From assembly GCA_028288675.1 (NCBI GenBank), contig JAQBNG010000051.1, positions 1 to 64,000 on the forward strand: a DNA stretch of 64,000 nucleotides, written 5' to 3'. Every line of letters starts with the position of its first letter. The first letter of the stretch is position 1. Source of the DNA: Flavisolibacter sp. GTDB taxonomy: Bacteria > Bacteroidota > Bacteroidia > Chitinophagales > Chitinophagaceae. Position numbers and translations under genes: made by a program. Below, one piece after another: positions 1 through 8,050 of this stretch. A model generated the notes under the pieces. That model ran no database searches and was not told where the DNA came from. It saw only the letters and a program-made list of their open reading frames with translations.

Positions 1-119
1 CCTTTATATAGAATTAATCCCCAAAAATAGCAAAAGACAAAAGCTAAATGCCTGCACCCGGAAGCCCTTCGGCAACCGTATAAGGAATATTACCAGCAGC
101 ATCTATCTAATACTATTTT

Positions 120-224
120 TTGTGGAACTCATCATTTAAATATACTCTCGCTGCCTAAGCTGATGTGTTCCTACACCGTCAGCCTGAAAGAACTACGTGT
201 AATCTGTAGGAAACAAACATCTGA
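120..224. repeat. Degenerate ~105-bp repeat, copy A
   Basis: This stretch aligns along its length, with many substitutions and one small indel, to 2220-2325. Shared words include TGGAA, CTCTC, AAG(C)xGATG, GTCAG, CTGAAA and ATCTG. Translated in the matching plus-strand frame, both copies give related peptides containing VSLK and VICR, so they may descend from the same short coding segment or element. Copy A runs directly into the palindrome at 225-266. Confidence 0.5.
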
Positions 225-266
225 AAGGAAATGGTTATGGATTTTTAAATCCATAACCATTTCCTT
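225..266 (-). terminator. 20-bp perfect hairpin, terminator
   Basis: The left arm 225-244 and right arm 247-266 are perfectly complementary over 20 bp, with only 2 nt between them. The hairpin starts one base after the stop codon of the small minus-strand gene at 268-450. It is AT-rich, has no separate T tract, and could work in both directions. Confidence 0.6.
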
Positions 267-267
267 C

Positions 268-450
268 TTAAAAAATATCTGTAGCTTTTTTGATTATAAT
301 AATAACTCCAATTCCAATTAACCCAATCTTGATATATATCTTTTTCAATCTTTTAGGCTTTTGGCGCTCTGAAAAAATTTGACTAATAAGAGCATAAATT
401 CCCAATATGCATATAACAATGATTATGACACTTAAAATATTACTCGCCAT
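268..450 (-). CDS. Small membrane protein, unknown function
   Basis: This 60-aa protein has a hydrophobic N-terminal segment at about residues 5-22, a basic stretch rich in Lys and Arg at about 28-40, and a second hydrophobic, isoleucine-rich segment at about 42-54. That suggests a two-pass inner-membrane peptide with a positively charged loop. It lies 41 bp downstream of the broken secreted-protein gene on the same strand and ends against a strong hairpin, so the two may have shared a transcript. I recognise no family. Short hydrophobic ORFs can arise by chance in AT-rich DNA; the terminator and the start codon support a real gene only moderately. Confidence 0.45.
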   Translation of the reverse strand: MASNILSVIIIVICILGIYALISQIFSERQKPKRLKKIYIKIGLIGIGVIIIIKKATDIF

Positions 451-491
451 CGCTTTTCGTTTTTAAAAATAATCAAAGAAGCTCTTGATTG

Positions 492-1135
492 CTACCCCCA
501 CATACAATCTATAAAATCATAAACAGCAACCGCAGCTCCAAAATAGCTTAAGTACCTTGTTGCCAACTTACCAACAGCTGATATTAGAGCACGTTTAGTG
601 GAAAATCTATCGAACCAAGATTCGTAAAGGGTCTCAATACCTAGTGCTTGCATAGCACATCCAAATGTTGTGTTTTCCCTTGTGTTAGATTGTGCTTCTG
701 TTTGACTCGCTGGAATGCCTTTCTTCACATCCATTTCGAGAACGAGACTTGCGCAATGAATATATAAGTATTCATTTGTCCCAAAGTCTTGTGTAAAATC
801 CAATCCCAATGCTGCTAAGTATTCCCTTGCAGCATCAGCCAGAGGTTGCGTGTGTGTTTGGGCTGAATTTTCAGCTGCTGTATTTACAGCAGATACCGTC
901 TGTCCGTATGACATAATTATGATGTCATTACGGTTACCGACAACATTACCATAAACTGCATTTGCAAGCAAATCAGCTTTAGGTTGATCTCTTTGAAATC
1001 GTTCTATAGCTGATATATATGCCCGCCCGGGTCGCTAACAACATTACCACATCTTGATGAGATATCAATTCCTTGTGCCCAAAGTTCATTTATGCCAAAA
1101 AAGGAAGTAATAAGAAATAATAATACTTTTTTCAT
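492..1135 (-). pseudogene. Secreted protein of unknown function, frameshifted
   Basis: An ATG at 1135 opens a typical Sec signal peptide (Met-Lys-Lys, a hydrophobic core, then a WAQG-like cleavage region). This frame ends at a stop after about 45 codons. The next frame continues without a stop from about 1028 down to 492 and supplies the rest of the protein (about 214 aa in total). The two frames join cleanly if one base is added to the short C/G run at 1026-1031, which restores an Asp-Pro-Gly-Arg junction. The mature part contains several Cys and ends in a hydrophobic, glycine- and alanine-containing segment. No family is recognised. It may be a decayed gene or a sequencing error in a homopolymer. 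Taken alone, the downstream frame would have to start at a TTG at 971 and would lack the signal peptide. Confidence 0.6.
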
Positions 1136-1422
1136 TTTTGCTAATTTTTCTGCCTACTCTATTCAATATTCCGGTTTTCGGCGATTTAATTTTTTAAACC
1201 CGTAGCAATTGGCCAATTGATAAAGCAAATATAAAACGCCAAAATACCGTTCAGAGGTAGAAAATCATCCCCTTTACCCATGTATTTTTCTCTCGCCGAC
1301 AGTAGAAAAACCTTCCACTCAAAGAGCTTATTTCCCCCAAACTTAGGAGAAATTTATACTGGCCGGAGGGAGATTTTTCTCCCCTTCCCTTTAGCTAAAT
1401 TGACTGGTATTATTTTTTAACT

Positions 1423-1454
1423 TTTGTTGATTTTCTGCATCGGTTTTACTTTAG
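1423..1454 (+). promoter_or_regulatory. Possible Bacteroidota promoter
   Basis: A TTTG at 1423-1426 is followed 20 nt later by TACTTTAG (1447-1454), one mismatch from TAnnTTTG. It lies about 50 nt upstream of the response-regulator start at 1503. The rest of the 1136-1502 gap is AT-rich, with a small GGGAGA/TCTCCC hairpin near 1373-1384 and nothing else that I can identify. Confidence 0.35.
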
Positions 1455-1502
1455 TTTGTGTCTTTAGAGCTAACTAATTATTGAAACCTAAAAGTCACCA
1501 TC

Positions 1503-2165
1503 ATGAATTTTGAAACCGTGCGCATCGGCCTTGTGGAAAATCACCTTCTATTTCGCCAAACCTTAGCGCATTTCCTTACCCAATCCGGATCGTTTAACGT
1601 TGTTCTTGAAGCCGGCCATGGTTAGGAATTACAAGAGCTGATGCAAAAAGAGACCGGGACGCAAATCCTGCTGCTCGACCTTGCCATGCCTGTTATGGAT
1701 GGATTTGAAACATTGGAATGGCTGCAGCGGCAACACCCTCACTTGCCAGTAATTATACTTACCGACCGGGAAACCGACCTGACTATGAAAAGGCTGGCTC
1801 AGTTGGGTGCCAGGTGTTTTTTAAAGAAAAATACCTGTACCAAAGAATTGACTAAAGCGGTGTTCCGCGTTTTGGAAGATGGCTATTATTTTGCCGATAC
1901 GGCCTCCCCCAATCTCCTGTTAGCCATGTACAAAGAAGACGGCAAACAGAGTGATATAAAGCCCTGCCTCTCCGAAAAAGAATGGCGTTTTTTAAAACTG
2001 GCAGCCACCGATATGACGTATGAGCAGATTGCATTTGAATTAAATGTTTCTACCCGTTGCGTAGATAAAACAAGGAATGGGCTTTTTGAAAAGATGAATG
2101 TAAAAAACCGTGCAGCCATGACACTAAAAGCCATTAGTAATGGAATTGTGCAAACCGCAGCATAG
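1503..2165 (+). pseudogene. NarL/FixJ response regulator with in-frame amber stop
   Basis: The frame from ATG 1503 encodes a receiver domain followed by a LuxR-type helix-turn-helix, about 220 codons in all, the usual length for this family. It is interrupted by an in-frame TAG at 1623-1625 (codon 41). Key receiver residues remain: the phospho-acceptor Asp at codon 59 in LLLDLAMPVMDG, Thr in ILTD, and Lys in FLKK. The C-terminal domain reads LSEKEW through a VDKTRNGLFEKM recognition-helix region. Translation restarting at the ATG at 1641 would lack strands 1-2 and the acidic pocket, so it could not be a normal phospho-switch. CAG to TAG would be a single transition. No partner kinase is adjacent. 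It could be a decayed gene, a sequencing error, or a suppressed stop. Confidence 0.75.
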
Positions 2166-2219
2166 GTGGCAGATTTATTAAATGAGTCTCCGCAAAGTAG
2201 CTCACCTGAAAAATTTTAT

Positions 2220-2325
2220 CGTGGAATTAATTGTGTGAATGTGCTCTCTTTTCATAAGCCGATGCGTCCCCGCGTCAGTCTGAAAAAACGAAGTGTTATC
2301 TGCAGGAGACATATCGGAAAAAGGC
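2220..2325. repeat. Degenerate ~105-bp repeat, copy B
   Basis: This is the partner of 120-224. It lies between the response-regulator remnant and the SprT-like gene. A 70-codon plus-strand frame (2166-2378) crosses it, but I treat that as incidental because its only similarity in the window is to the other repeat copy. Confidence 0.5.
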
Positions 2326-2333
2326 TCATCCTC

Positions 2334-2960
2334 TTACGTAGAGGTGATCGCACTCACCTCATAAACCGGGCTAAATAAATACAATCGTTTCGTTGCTATC
2401 TCTACGCACCGGAACCGTTTCCGCATCTTCTCTCCTTTTTTAAAAACCCGTCCATCATGCGTTTTAAACAAAGCGCCTTCAGGCAGGCTTTCCACAAACA
2501 GCGAAGCACCATTTTTTTCATCATAAGCCTTTAATGTCCGCAGCAAAACTTCATCGGCACAACTTGATGCGGCAGGATTATGCAACGATTGCATCAACAC
2601 TGTTTTAATGTCTTGCGGAAAAATATCATGCTCAATAAACTGCGCCAGTAGTTGCCCGAATGTCGCCTTCCATTCCTTACCATGCGAAGCCACTTTATTA
2701 CCCCACTTTTCAAACGTTAGCAAGTGCGCCAGCTCGTGTAACAGCGTAATCAAAAAAGAGTACTTGTTTAAATTTCCATTCACGCTGATGCGGTGCGTTT
2801 GTGTACCTATCCGGTGACGGTAATCGCCCAAAATACTTTTGCGTTCACGGGCTACTGTTAGGTGTACTTTATGGGCTTGCAGATAATGAAGAACTGCGTC
2901 GTAAGTGCCCGGTGGCAGGTAATCCTGCAGCGTAGAAATGGGTGCTTGCTTCTTACTCAT
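2334..2960 (-). CDS. SprT-like zinc metalloprotease
   Basis: This 208-aa protein carries the metallopeptidase signature HELAH at residues 75-79, with a third likely zinc ligand in HGKEW (His93). The spacing is characteristic of the SprT/Spartan-like family. The region before the motif (residues 40-70) has the beta-strand pattern typical of the domain, and the C-terminal half contains a small basic domain. In eukaryotes Spartan degrades DNA-protein crosslinks; bacterial SprT-like proteins are poorly characterised, so the substrate is unknown. There is no signal peptide, so it is probably cytoplasmic. The start overlaps the stop of the upstream membrane-protein gene by 8 nt (2953-2960), implying translational coupling in the run that begins with the bactofilin gene. 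Confidence 0.85.
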   Translation of the reverse strand: MSKKQAPISTLQDYLPPGTYDAVLHYLQAHKVHLTVARERKSILGDYRHRIGTQTHRISVNGNLNKYSFLITLLHELAHLLTFEKWGNKVASHGKEWKATFGQLLAQFIEHDIFPQDIKTVLMQSLHNPAASSCADEVLLRTLKAYDEKNGASLFVESLPEGALFKTHDGRVFKKGEKMRKRFRCVEIATKRLYLFSPVYEVSAITST

Positions 2961-3345
2961 TAGGCTTCTGACGCAGCATACGGGTTAAAAGAGAAACTTC
3001 CAAAAACGTATAAACAAGGTAAAGTCCCATGCAGATAAACAGGCCCCCTTTATTCAGCTCTTTTTTATAAATGGCGATATAAATACCAGCGGCAATAATT
3101 GTAAGAAACATTTTTACCATGATACTGCCATTGATTGAGCGCATAAAAGCATGAGGGTTTTTTGCCTGCAACCCTTTCTTAGCAATAAGAAAGGAGATAA
3201 ATGTAATTGCAAATAAAAACAAATTTCCTATGATCAAAACCTGGCTATCTATTCCCCAGGCTTCCCATCTTTTTCTAAAAACTATAAACAGTGTATTTAA
3301 AATTATAAACAACAAAAGCAAGGGACTTAACTTATTTCTACCCAT
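2953..3345 (-). CDS. Small polytopic membrane protein, possibly AtpI-like
   Basis: This 130-aa protein has about four hydrophobic segments (around residues 8-23, 37-53, 74-91 and 100-118) joined by short basic loops, and a polar C-terminus. It lies 4 bp downstream of the AtpZ-like gene and overlaps the SprT-like gene by 8 bp. In related bacteria a small four-helix protein often sits between AtpZ and atpB and is thought to help assemble the ATP synthase c-ring. The size, topology and position fit such a role, but I see no diagnostic motif and no ATP synthase gene follows here. Confidence 0.6.
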   Translation of the reverse strand: MGRNKLSPLLLLFIILNTLFIVFRKRWEAWGIDSQVLIIGNLFLFAITFISFLIAKKGLQAKNPHAFMRSINGSIMVKMFLTIIAAGIYIAIYKKELNKGGLFICMGLYLVYTFLEVSLLTRMLRQKPNE

Positions 3346-3349
3346 TATT

Positions 3350-3562
3350 CTATTTCTTTTTCGACGTTTCTTTTATCAACTTATAAATCATAACACTTAC
3401 CACTAAAAGTGGTAATAGCCAAACGAGCAGCGGAAAGGAAAACCTCAACCACTTATCGGCATGGTAACCTGCAAAAACAGCTATACCCAACGACACCAGT
3501 ATCTGGGCACCTAACCCAGCATACCGCATCACATCATTGCCTGCATTATTTTGCTTTTGCAT
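3350..3562 (-). CDS. AtpZ/AtpI family protein
   Basis: This 70-aa protein has two transmembrane segments (about residues 17-32 and 43-60) with a short loop containing HADKWL and a basic C-terminus. This is the pattern of the AtpZ/AtpI family, small inner-membrane proteins usually encoded just upstream of F-type ATP synthase genes and implicated in Mg2+ supply or c-ring assembly. It overlaps the bactofilin gene by 17 nt. The neighbouring four-helix protein supports the assignment, but the downstream gene is SprT-like rather than atpB. Confidence 0.75.
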   Translation of the reverse strand: MQKQNNAGNDVMRYAGLGAQILVSLGIAVFAGYHADKWLRFSFPLLVWLLPLLVVSVMIYKLIKETSKKK

Positions 3563-3959
3563 GAAGTACCTCTCCTTCGTTCATCTGCACAACATTTGTA
3601 CTAATGGTCATAATGCTTTGACCGTTGAAAGTCGCACCAGATTCAACTTGTAAACTGATTGCGGTAATGTTTCCCTGTACGTTGCTTTTAACACGTAACT
3701 GCGCCTGTTCTTTTACATTGATGTTGCCGGTTACTTTACCCGTAATATCGGCCTGGGTGCCCTGTATATTACCCTCTACAAAACCGGTTGGTCCTACTAC
3801 GATTTTAGCATTGCTCGTAACATTGCCATGAATGGTGCCATCGATGCGAAGATCATTATCGCTTTGTACGTCGCCTTTTAAAACTGTGCCTGCACTAATT
3901 AAGGTAGCACTGTTGCTAATGAATTTTTCGGTGGAATCGGATTTTTCTTTATTAAACAT
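3546..3959 (-). CDS. Bactofilin (polymer-forming cytoskeletal protein)
   Basis: This 137-aa protein has a short charged N-terminus, then a repetitive beta-helix core at about residues 17-118 in which glycine and hydrophobic positions recur at regular spacing (for example LRIDGTIHGNV, VVGPTGFVEGNI, ITGKVTGNI). This is typical of bactofilins, which self-assemble into filaments without a nucleotide and localise cell-wall or envelope enzymes. It is the first gene of a minus-strand run with AtpZ and two downstream genes. In other Chitinophagales the bactofilin often heads the ATP synthase gene cluster, so this looks like a detached head of that cluster. Confidence 0.88.
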   Translation of the reverse strand: MFNKEKSDSTEKFISNSATLISAGTVLKGDVQSDNDLRIDGTIHGNVTSNAKIVVGPTGFVEGNIQGTQADITGKVTGNINVKEQAQLRVKSNVQGNITAISLQVESGATFNGQSIMTISTNVVQMNEGEVLHAKAK

Positions 3960-3988
3960 ATAGTGGTTTTAGAACTTAAGATACGATA

Positions 3989-4085
3989 CCCAAATTCCAA
4001 AATACAAAAGACAAATTTCAAACGGAACTTTTAAATTGAATCCGCTATTGTTTTTGTTATTTGACATTTGTTGCTTGTTATTTAC
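3989..4085. repeat. Imperfect palindrome of repeated CAAATT-type words
   Basis: The left part (about 3991-4022) is made of words such as CAAATT, CCAAAAT and ACAAA. The right part (about 4048-4085) is made of the same words in inverse orientation (ATTTG, TTGTT). It fills the spacer between two minus-strand genes and could fold into a long imperfect hairpin in RNA. Confidence 0.45.
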
Positions 4086-4094
4086 CCTTTGCTT

Positions 4095-4487
4095 TTAATC
4101 ATTTACTTCATCTTTTGGCAATTGTATTGAAGTGGTATCCAGTTGTACTTCGGCATCCCCGGCAAATACTTTCCGTATCGAATTCACATACCGGGTTTGT
4201 ATTGCTACTTGCTTTTCCAAAGAGTCGGTCATATATTTTAGCTGCCTGTACTCCCTGTCTACTTTTGCGCTTCCGTAGCCGGGAATGTAATACTTAACCG
4301 GCGTAAATACAATTAGGGCCACGGTAAGCCCTACCAGCAAAACAAAAATGCTGCTCAAGGCCACATATACGCTAAACCTCGAAAGCTTAAAGGTTACCAC
4401 TTCTTCGTACGTATCGTCATTCATCACCACCAGCCGGTACCGGTTGCGCAACCGCTTTAAAGTACCGCCTGCATCAAGTTTCGCCAT
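4095..4487 (-). CDS. Membrane-anchored envelope protein resembling an M23 N-terminus
   Basis: This 130-aa protein has a basic cytoplasmic N-terminus containing RNRYRLVVMNDDT, a single transmembrane helix at about residues 43-61, then a periplasmic region that includes a short predicted coiled coil (about 75-105). From memory, this N-terminus is the one found on M23-type peptidoglycan peptidases of Bacteroidota, but here the protein ends before any peptidase domain: no HxxxD or HxH motif is present. It could be a naturally short partner of cell-wall enzymes or a truncated M23 protein. No frame that would complete a peptidase was seen between it and the bactofilin gene. The start at 4487 is the only ATG that leaves the conserved N-terminus intact. 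Confidence 0.65.
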   Translation of the reverse strand: MAKLDAGGTLKRLRNRYRLVVMNDDTYEEVVTFKLSRFSVYVALSSIFVLLVGLTVALIVFTPVKYYIPGYGSAKVDREYRQLKYMTDSLEKQVAIQTRYVNSIRKVFAGDAEVQLDTTSIQLPKDEVND

Positions 4488-4592
4488 AAAATTAATTGTC
4501 CGGCTAAAATATAGAAAATAACTAACTCATACCCATAGCGGTAGACGGAGAGAATCAGCACAAGGAAATACTCAAAACGGTTTTTTGATTAA

Positions 4593-4651
4593 ATTTTTTG
4601 AACCCAGCTTACGTATTTCATAGCATCGTCTGTTGCGTCGCACACTTATAC
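4593..4651 (-). repeat. TGCGACGCAA dispersed repeat, copy 1
   Basis: The core TTGCGTCGCA is at 4633-4642. Read on the minus strand it is followed about 25 nt later by CTGGGTTCAAAAAA, as in copies 4 and 5. It lies in the 4488-4811 gap between divergent genes. That gap also contains a hairpin with arms CACTCCC/GGGAGTG at 4697-4721, and a TTTG at 4774-4777 with a TAGTTTG at 4798-4804 that may be the promoter of the next gene. Confidence 0.6.
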
Positions 4652-4811
4652 GTTTTTATCGCTGTTCAGCGATTTAGACTTTCTCATTCTATGCGCCACT
4701 CCCCCTTTATAGGCGGGAGTGCGGTGAGGTGCGAAGCTGAATCAAATAATTGTCTTCGGTTTATACTAAAATCTTTGTATTTCTGTTATTATCCCTTTAG
4801 TTTGCCACGTA

Positions 4812-7800
4812 ATGAAAGTGAGAAGTCATATTTATCCTCTGCTTGCTGCCATCCTGTTGATAGTCCTTGCACAAATAGCGCAGGCGCAACCGGGCTTTAA
4901 AGTAGATATTAAAAAACCAAAGCCTTACGAGGAACGTCTTCTAAAAGCCGAAAAAACCGGCGACGGTAAGCTGAAAGCGCCAAAGCGCATCATGCAAAAT
5001 CTCACTACCCGCTTTAATTATTACTTCAACGCAAATAATAAGTTCAACGAAGTACTTGACCGTGCCAAGGCACAGCATATAGATGATTTCTCGCAACTCC
5101 TCTCCTTTTATAATTATTCATTGGATGGTACGGCAGCCGACAGCGCCCAGCTAGATTCTATAATTTATAAAGCCCGGACCGGTATTCTTAACCATGACCT
5201 TCGTAGCGAATGGCTGGATGAACTCTATCTTTTATGGGGCGCATCTTTTCATTTAGAGAAAAAACTGGATTCTGCTTACCTGATGTTCCAGTTCATTAAT
5301 TACGCGTATGCCCCGCAGGACGAGGATGGTTTTTACAAATTCATCGGCACCCGCACCGAAGGCGCACAGGAACTAAGCATCGCCACCAAAGAAGATAAAA
5401 AATTTTTATACAGCAATACCTTCAGCCGCAACAATGCTTTTATCTGGCAAATACGAACGCTGGTTGAACTGGAAAATTTCACAGCCGCAGGTAGTTTGAT
5501 CACCACATTAAAAAGAGACCCGGCTTTTCCTAAAAGATTGGACAAGGACCTGGAAGAAGCAGAAGCTTATTGGTATTACAAACAACAGCGTTGGGACAGT
5601 GCCGCTTTGCATTTATTAGTGGCGATAGAAGGCGCTGATAACAAGCGTGAAAAAGCAAGATGGAATTATTTAGCAGCGCAATTGATGGAAAGAACCGGCC
5701 AACTAGAGGAAGCTACCAGGCTTTATACTAAAGCCATTTCGCAAACGCCTGACCCGGTGATGGAAGTGTATGCCCGCTTAAACTTAGTGCGCATTAATAA
5801 AGAAGGTGGCGAAAATTCGGTGGATAAAAACGTAGCCGAACTGTTGAAAATGGCTAAGCGTGATAAGTATGAAGAGTACCGCGATATTATCTACTACATG
5901 GCGGCACAAATGGAAATGGAGCGTAACAATATTAGTGCTGCGCAGGAACTCCTAATTAAAGGATCTAAATATAACAATGGTAATCTTGCTTCGCGTAGCA
6001 AAGCCTTTTTGCAAATAGCCGATGTTTCTTTTGAACAGAAAAAATACCCGCAGGCTGCCTCTTTTTACGACAGCATCCAGGTTAATGATTTGGCGGAGGC
6101 CGATGCGCAAAGGGTTTTTCAAAGAAAGGGGCCACTACAAAAAATCGTTCTTAGCTCAGGTGTCATTTCCAGGCAGGATAGCCTGCAACGTATTGCGGCA
6201 ATGCCCGAAGCAGAAAGAGAAGACTTCATTAAAAAATTAGTAAAAACGCTACGTAAGCAACAAGGCCTGAGAGACGAAGGAGCACCAACTGCTGGAAACC
6301 TGCCAGTAAATAATCCTCCAACAGAATTATTTTCTACACAGGCAAAAGGTGAATGGTATTTCTATAACACCACCTCAAAAGCAAGGGGTGCGGGAGAATT
6401 TAAACAGGCCTGGGGTAATCGTCCCAACGTTGATAATTGGAGGCGATTTGCAGTGTTAAGCCAGCAACTGCCTGCACAAAATCCCATGAACACCCGTGAT
6501 TTAAAAGATGCTACACAGCTTTTCGATGTTATAGATAACAACCCAACTCTTGAAGGATTACTTTCTAAATTACCTACGACCGCAGCAGCAGTAAAAGCAT
6601 CAAACGATTCAATTAAAGCCGCCCTTTTTACTTTAGGCGCAGTTTATTTAAATGAGTTGGAAGACTACCTATCGGCTATCAACGCTTATGAAGAAATAAG
6701 AAGACGCTTTTCCGATGCGGAAAATATGGATGAAGTGTTGTTCAATCTTTATTATGCCTACACAAAATCCGGTAATGCAGCGCAGGCGGCAGCGATAAAA
6801 AAATTACTACAGGATAAATTTCCTTCTTCCCGTTATGCTACAATTGTAACTACAGGTAAAGACCCGCAGGCAAAAGCTACCGCTTCGCCGGAAGCAACAA
6901 AGGCTTACGAAAATGTTTATAACCTTTATATAGAAGGAAAATTTGGTGAAGCTGAAGCGGCAAAGCGAATTGCGGACAGCACTTATAAAACAACATTCTG
7001 GCAGCCGCAGCTGCTTTATATAGAAGCTGTGTACAACATAAAGCAGCGGCAGGATAGTGTTGCGAAAAATGTTTTACAAACGCTTATCTCTCAAAACAGC
7101 AACACGGCTTTAACGGCAAAAGCGCAAAATCTTTTAAGTGTATTAAACCGCCGCCAGCAAATAGAAGATGAATTAAACAGGTATCAAATGCAAAATCAGC
7201 AACCTGCTGACACAACCACAAAACAGCCTGTTGTTATTGTACCGCAACCAGCCGTTAAAAACGATACAGTTGTAAGCAAGCCGGTTGTTAAAACATCACC
7301 GGACACTTTAGCCAAAAAGACAATTGTAACAAAACAAGCTGCTGATACTTTAGTGAAGAAAACAGTTACAAAAAAGCCCGTTGATACCCTGGTGAAAAAG
7401 CCTGTTGTAAAGCCAACTGATAGTATATCTAAAAAACCAATTGTACAAAAGCCGGTTGATACGTTGGTAAAAAAACCAACGGTTAAGAAACCTGCTGATA
7501 CAGTAACAAAGAAACCTGTTGTCCTAAAGTCGAATTCTATTTATACACACACACCCGATGCCGCCCATTATGCTATTATAATTTTAGATAAGGTAGATCC
7601 TGTATTCGTCGGCGAAGCCAAAAACGCTTTCTTCCGTTTTAACAAAGAAAAAAGTTACACGCAGTCGCTCGATGTACAGACGCTGTCGCTAACCACTGAC
7701 ACAAAACTGTTGGTAGTAAGTTCTTTCCCAACTGCGCAGGCTGCGATAGATTATGCGCAACGGGCAAAAGTGTTGGCGCCATCAGAAATTATTCCCTGGC

Positions 7801-7922
7801 TTACCGGCAAAAAATACTCCTTTGCTGTTATTTCTGCTGCCAACCTTGAAGCTTTAAAAACCACTACAGACATCAACACTTACAAGAAATTTTTGGAAAC
7901 GTATTTGCCGGGCAGGTTTTAA
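4812..7922 (+). CDS. porW: PorW/SprE-like TPR protein of type IX secretion
   Basis: This 1036-aa protein has an N-terminal signal peptide (residues 1-25, ending AQAQ) and then long alpha-helical, TPR-like repeats over most of residues 45-790. The segment at about 60-160 contains the TTRFNYYFNANNKFNE and YLLWGASFHLEKKLDSA patterns that I associate with PorW/SprE, a periplasmic component needed for T9SS function and gliding. A low-complexity linker at about residues 797-910 consists of repeated units like DTLVKKPVV. A compact C-terminal domain follows (910-1036). SprE homologues are usually lipoproteins, but I see no lipobox cysteine here. A possible promoter lies immediately upstream. The penicillin-binding protein gene follows 128 bp later on the same strand. 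Confidence 0.75.
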   Translation: MKVRSHIYPLLAAILLIVLAQIAQAQPGFKVDIKKPKPYEERLLKAEKTGDGKLKAPKRIMQNLTTRFNYYFNANNKFNEVLDRAKAQHIDDFSQLLSFYNYSLDGTAADSAQLDSIIYKARTGILNHDLRSEWLDELYLLWGASFHLEKKLDSAYLMFQFINYAYAPQDEDGFYKFIGTRTEGAQELSIATKEDKKFLYSNTFSRNNAFIWQIRTLVELENFTAAGSLITTLKRDPAFPKRLDKDLEEAEAYWYYKQQRWDSAALHLLVAIEGADNKREKARWNYLAAQLMERTGQLEEATRLYTKAISQTPDPVMEVYARLNLVRINKEGGENSVDKNVAELLKMAKRDKYEEYRDIIYYMAAQMEMERNNISAAQELLIKGSKYNNGNLASRSKAFLQIADVSFEQKKYPQAASFYDSIQVNDLAEADAQRVFQRKGPLQKIVLSSGVISRQDSLQRIAAMPEAEREDFIKKLVKTLRKQQGLRDEGAPTAGNLPVNNPPTELFSTQAKGEWYFYNTTSKARGAGEFKQAWGNRPNVDNWRRFAVLSQQLPAQNPMNTRDLKDATQLFDVIDNNPTLEGLLSKLPTTAAAVKASNDSIKAALFTLGAVYLNELEDYLSAINAYEEIRRRFSDAENMDEVLFNLYYAYTKSGNAAQAAAIKKLLQDKFPSSRYATIVTTGKDPQAKATASPEATKAYENVYNLYIEGKFGEAEAAKRIADSTYKTTFWQPQLLYIEAVYNIKQRQDSVAKNVLQTLISQNSNTALTAKAQNLLSVLNRRQQIEDELNRYQMQNQQPADTTTKQPVVIVPQPAVKNDTVVSKPVVKTSPDTLAKKTIVTKQAADTLVKKTVTKKPVDTLVKKPVVKPTDSISKKPIVQKPVDTLVKKPTVKKPADTVTKKPVVLKSNSIYTHTPDAAHYAIIILDKVDPVFVGEAKNAFFRFNKEKSYTQSLDVQTLSLTTDTKLLVVSSFPTAQAAIDYAQRAKVLAPSEIIPWLTGKKYSFAVISAANLEALKTTTDINTYKKFLETYLPGRF

Positions 7923-7936
7923 GCTAAACAACAACA

Positions 7937-8000
7937 GGGAGAGAAGATGAGAAAAAAGGTGCAGTAATATAACACTCCTTTTTACTCTTTTTGTTCTCGC
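7937..8000 (+). terminator. Imperfect hairpin after porW
   Basis: An arm of purine-rich words (7937-7961) can pair imperfectly with the pyrimidine-rich arm at 7973-8000, which contains CTCCTTTTTACTC. It lies between porW and the penicillin-binding protein gene and may attenuate or end the first transcript. Confidence 0.4.
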
Positions 8001-8050
8001 TTAGCAGTTAGCTTTGTCCTACCATTTTTACTCTCAATAATTCAATTTAT

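Noticed and set aside
44..106. Minus-strand peptide ending GLPGAGI just before a stop, looking like a protein C-terminus
   Set aside because: It is closed by an in-frame stop only 20 codons upstream, and no continuation in another frame was found.
2166..2378. 70-codon plus-strand frame directly after the response regulator
   Set aside because: It runs through the degenerate repeat and into the 3' end of the SprT-like gene on the other strand; no start signal or independent support.
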